Shown: one piece after another, positions 5,829 through 6,066 of the stretch
Numbering within the stretch: position 1 is the first letter of the stretch
Layout of the letters: every line of letters starts with the position of its first letter
Source: Pseudomonadota bacterium
Lineage (GTDB): Bacteria > Pseudomonadota > Gammaproteobacteria > Burkholderiales > Thiobacillaceae
Direction of reading: 5' to 3'
Length of the DNA stretch: 6,066 nucleotides
NCBI GenBank assembly: GCA_021847385.1
Contig: JAJZTV010000130.1
Location: forward strand, 1-6,066
Made by a program: the position numbers and the translations under genes
Notes under the pieces: generated by a model
Databases searched by the model: none
What the model was told of the DNA's origin: nothing
The model's input: only the letters and a program-made list of their open reading frames with translations

Positions 5829-6066
5829 ATTTCGGTAGTCGTAGATTGCGTTCGCTAAAGTCGCCGGATTCGGCCGTGCGGTGGCAGGCTGCGCAATTCG
5901 AAGGGTTCTTCACGCGGCTATCTTTCCACAACCGGGCCGGAACTTCATCATGCTCGTGCCGAAACCAAGCGGTCTCGGTAATGCGTAGCAACGATTTGCC
6001 GTCTTTATCGATCGCCGGCCGACGGCCGGCGTGGGCCGTCAGGAAGTTCAGAATTTCAGATCGGAA
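5827..6066 (-). CDS. Diheme cytochrome c (DHC family), C-terminal part
   Basis: The - strand frame is open from the right window edge to a TAG at 5827-5829, followed in frame by a second stop (TAA, 5821-5823). It encodes 79 residues with no start codon inside the window, so it is easily missed. Visible are ILNFLTAHA, ITETAWFRHEHDEVP (30-43) and KNPSNCAACHRTAESGDF (53-70), with one c-heme motif CAACH at residues 58-62 (bases 5881-5895). A tryptophan and HDE motif followed by a C-terminal CxxCH, then a short end (SERNLRLPK), is the pattern of the C-terminal half of the DHC family (Pfam DHC, dihaem cytochrome c). The first heme site and the export signal should lie outside the window. DHC proteins are periplasmic or membrane-attached electron carriers, in several bacteria the redox partner of the oxygen-binding cytochrome SHP. 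The adjacent cytochrome b gene supports the assignment. Confidence 0.85.
   Translation of the reverse strand, partial: FRSEILNFLTAHAGRRPAIDKDGKSLLRITETAWFRHEHDEVPARLWKDSRVKNPSNCAACHRTAESGDFSERNLRLPK

Noticed and set aside
6013..6031. Perfect 8-base inverted repeat with a 3-base spacer (CGCCGGCC / GGCCGGCG)
   Set aside because: It lies inside the DHC coding sequence and encodes an ordinary AGRRPAI segment. GGCCGG-type words are frequent here (another at about 2985-2996 in sucA), so chance in GC-rich DNA is enough.

Overview
The window is high-GC proteobacterial DNA, most likely from a betaproteobacterium or a related gammaproteobacterium. This is judged from base composition, protein style and gene order only. 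Coding density is nearly complete and there is no gene-free stretch over 300 bases. The protein-less intervals are 2, 51, 17 and 11 bases long, and two genes overlap by 8 bases.

Left half, + strand: the 3' end of gltA (citrate synthase) is followed two bases later by sucA, the E1 subunit of 2-oxoglutarate dehydrogenase. This is a piece of a TCA-cycle operon. It stops after sucA: the expected sucB/odhB and lpd genes do not follow. The SucA N-terminus is about 39 residues shorter than that of E. coli.

Junction, 3083-3133: the short space between the convergent sucA and sensor-kinase genes is almost entirely a palindromic repeat (3089-3137). It can fold as one 21-pair stem or as two small hairpins. 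The stop codon of the kinase gene lies inside its right arm.

Right half, - strand, read from the window's right edge: the 3' end of a diheme cytochrome c gene of the DHC family, a five-helix cytochrome b561-type membrane protein, an OmpR/QseB-type response regulator and a QseC-type histidine kinase. Tight spacing and overlaps suggest one transcript. DHC, cytochrome b and QseBC-like regulators are known to occur together, often with the oxygen-binding cytochrome SHP (DUF1924), whose gene would lie just beyond the window if present. The likely picture is a membrane b-heme protein passing electrons to a periplasmic diheme cytochrome, under control of a co-transcribed two-component system whose signal is unknown.

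I see no tRNA, rRNA, CRISPR array, insertion sequence or phage gene. The most notable points are the redox-plus-regulator cluster, the structured repeat that supplies a stop codon, and the shortened N-terminus of SucA.
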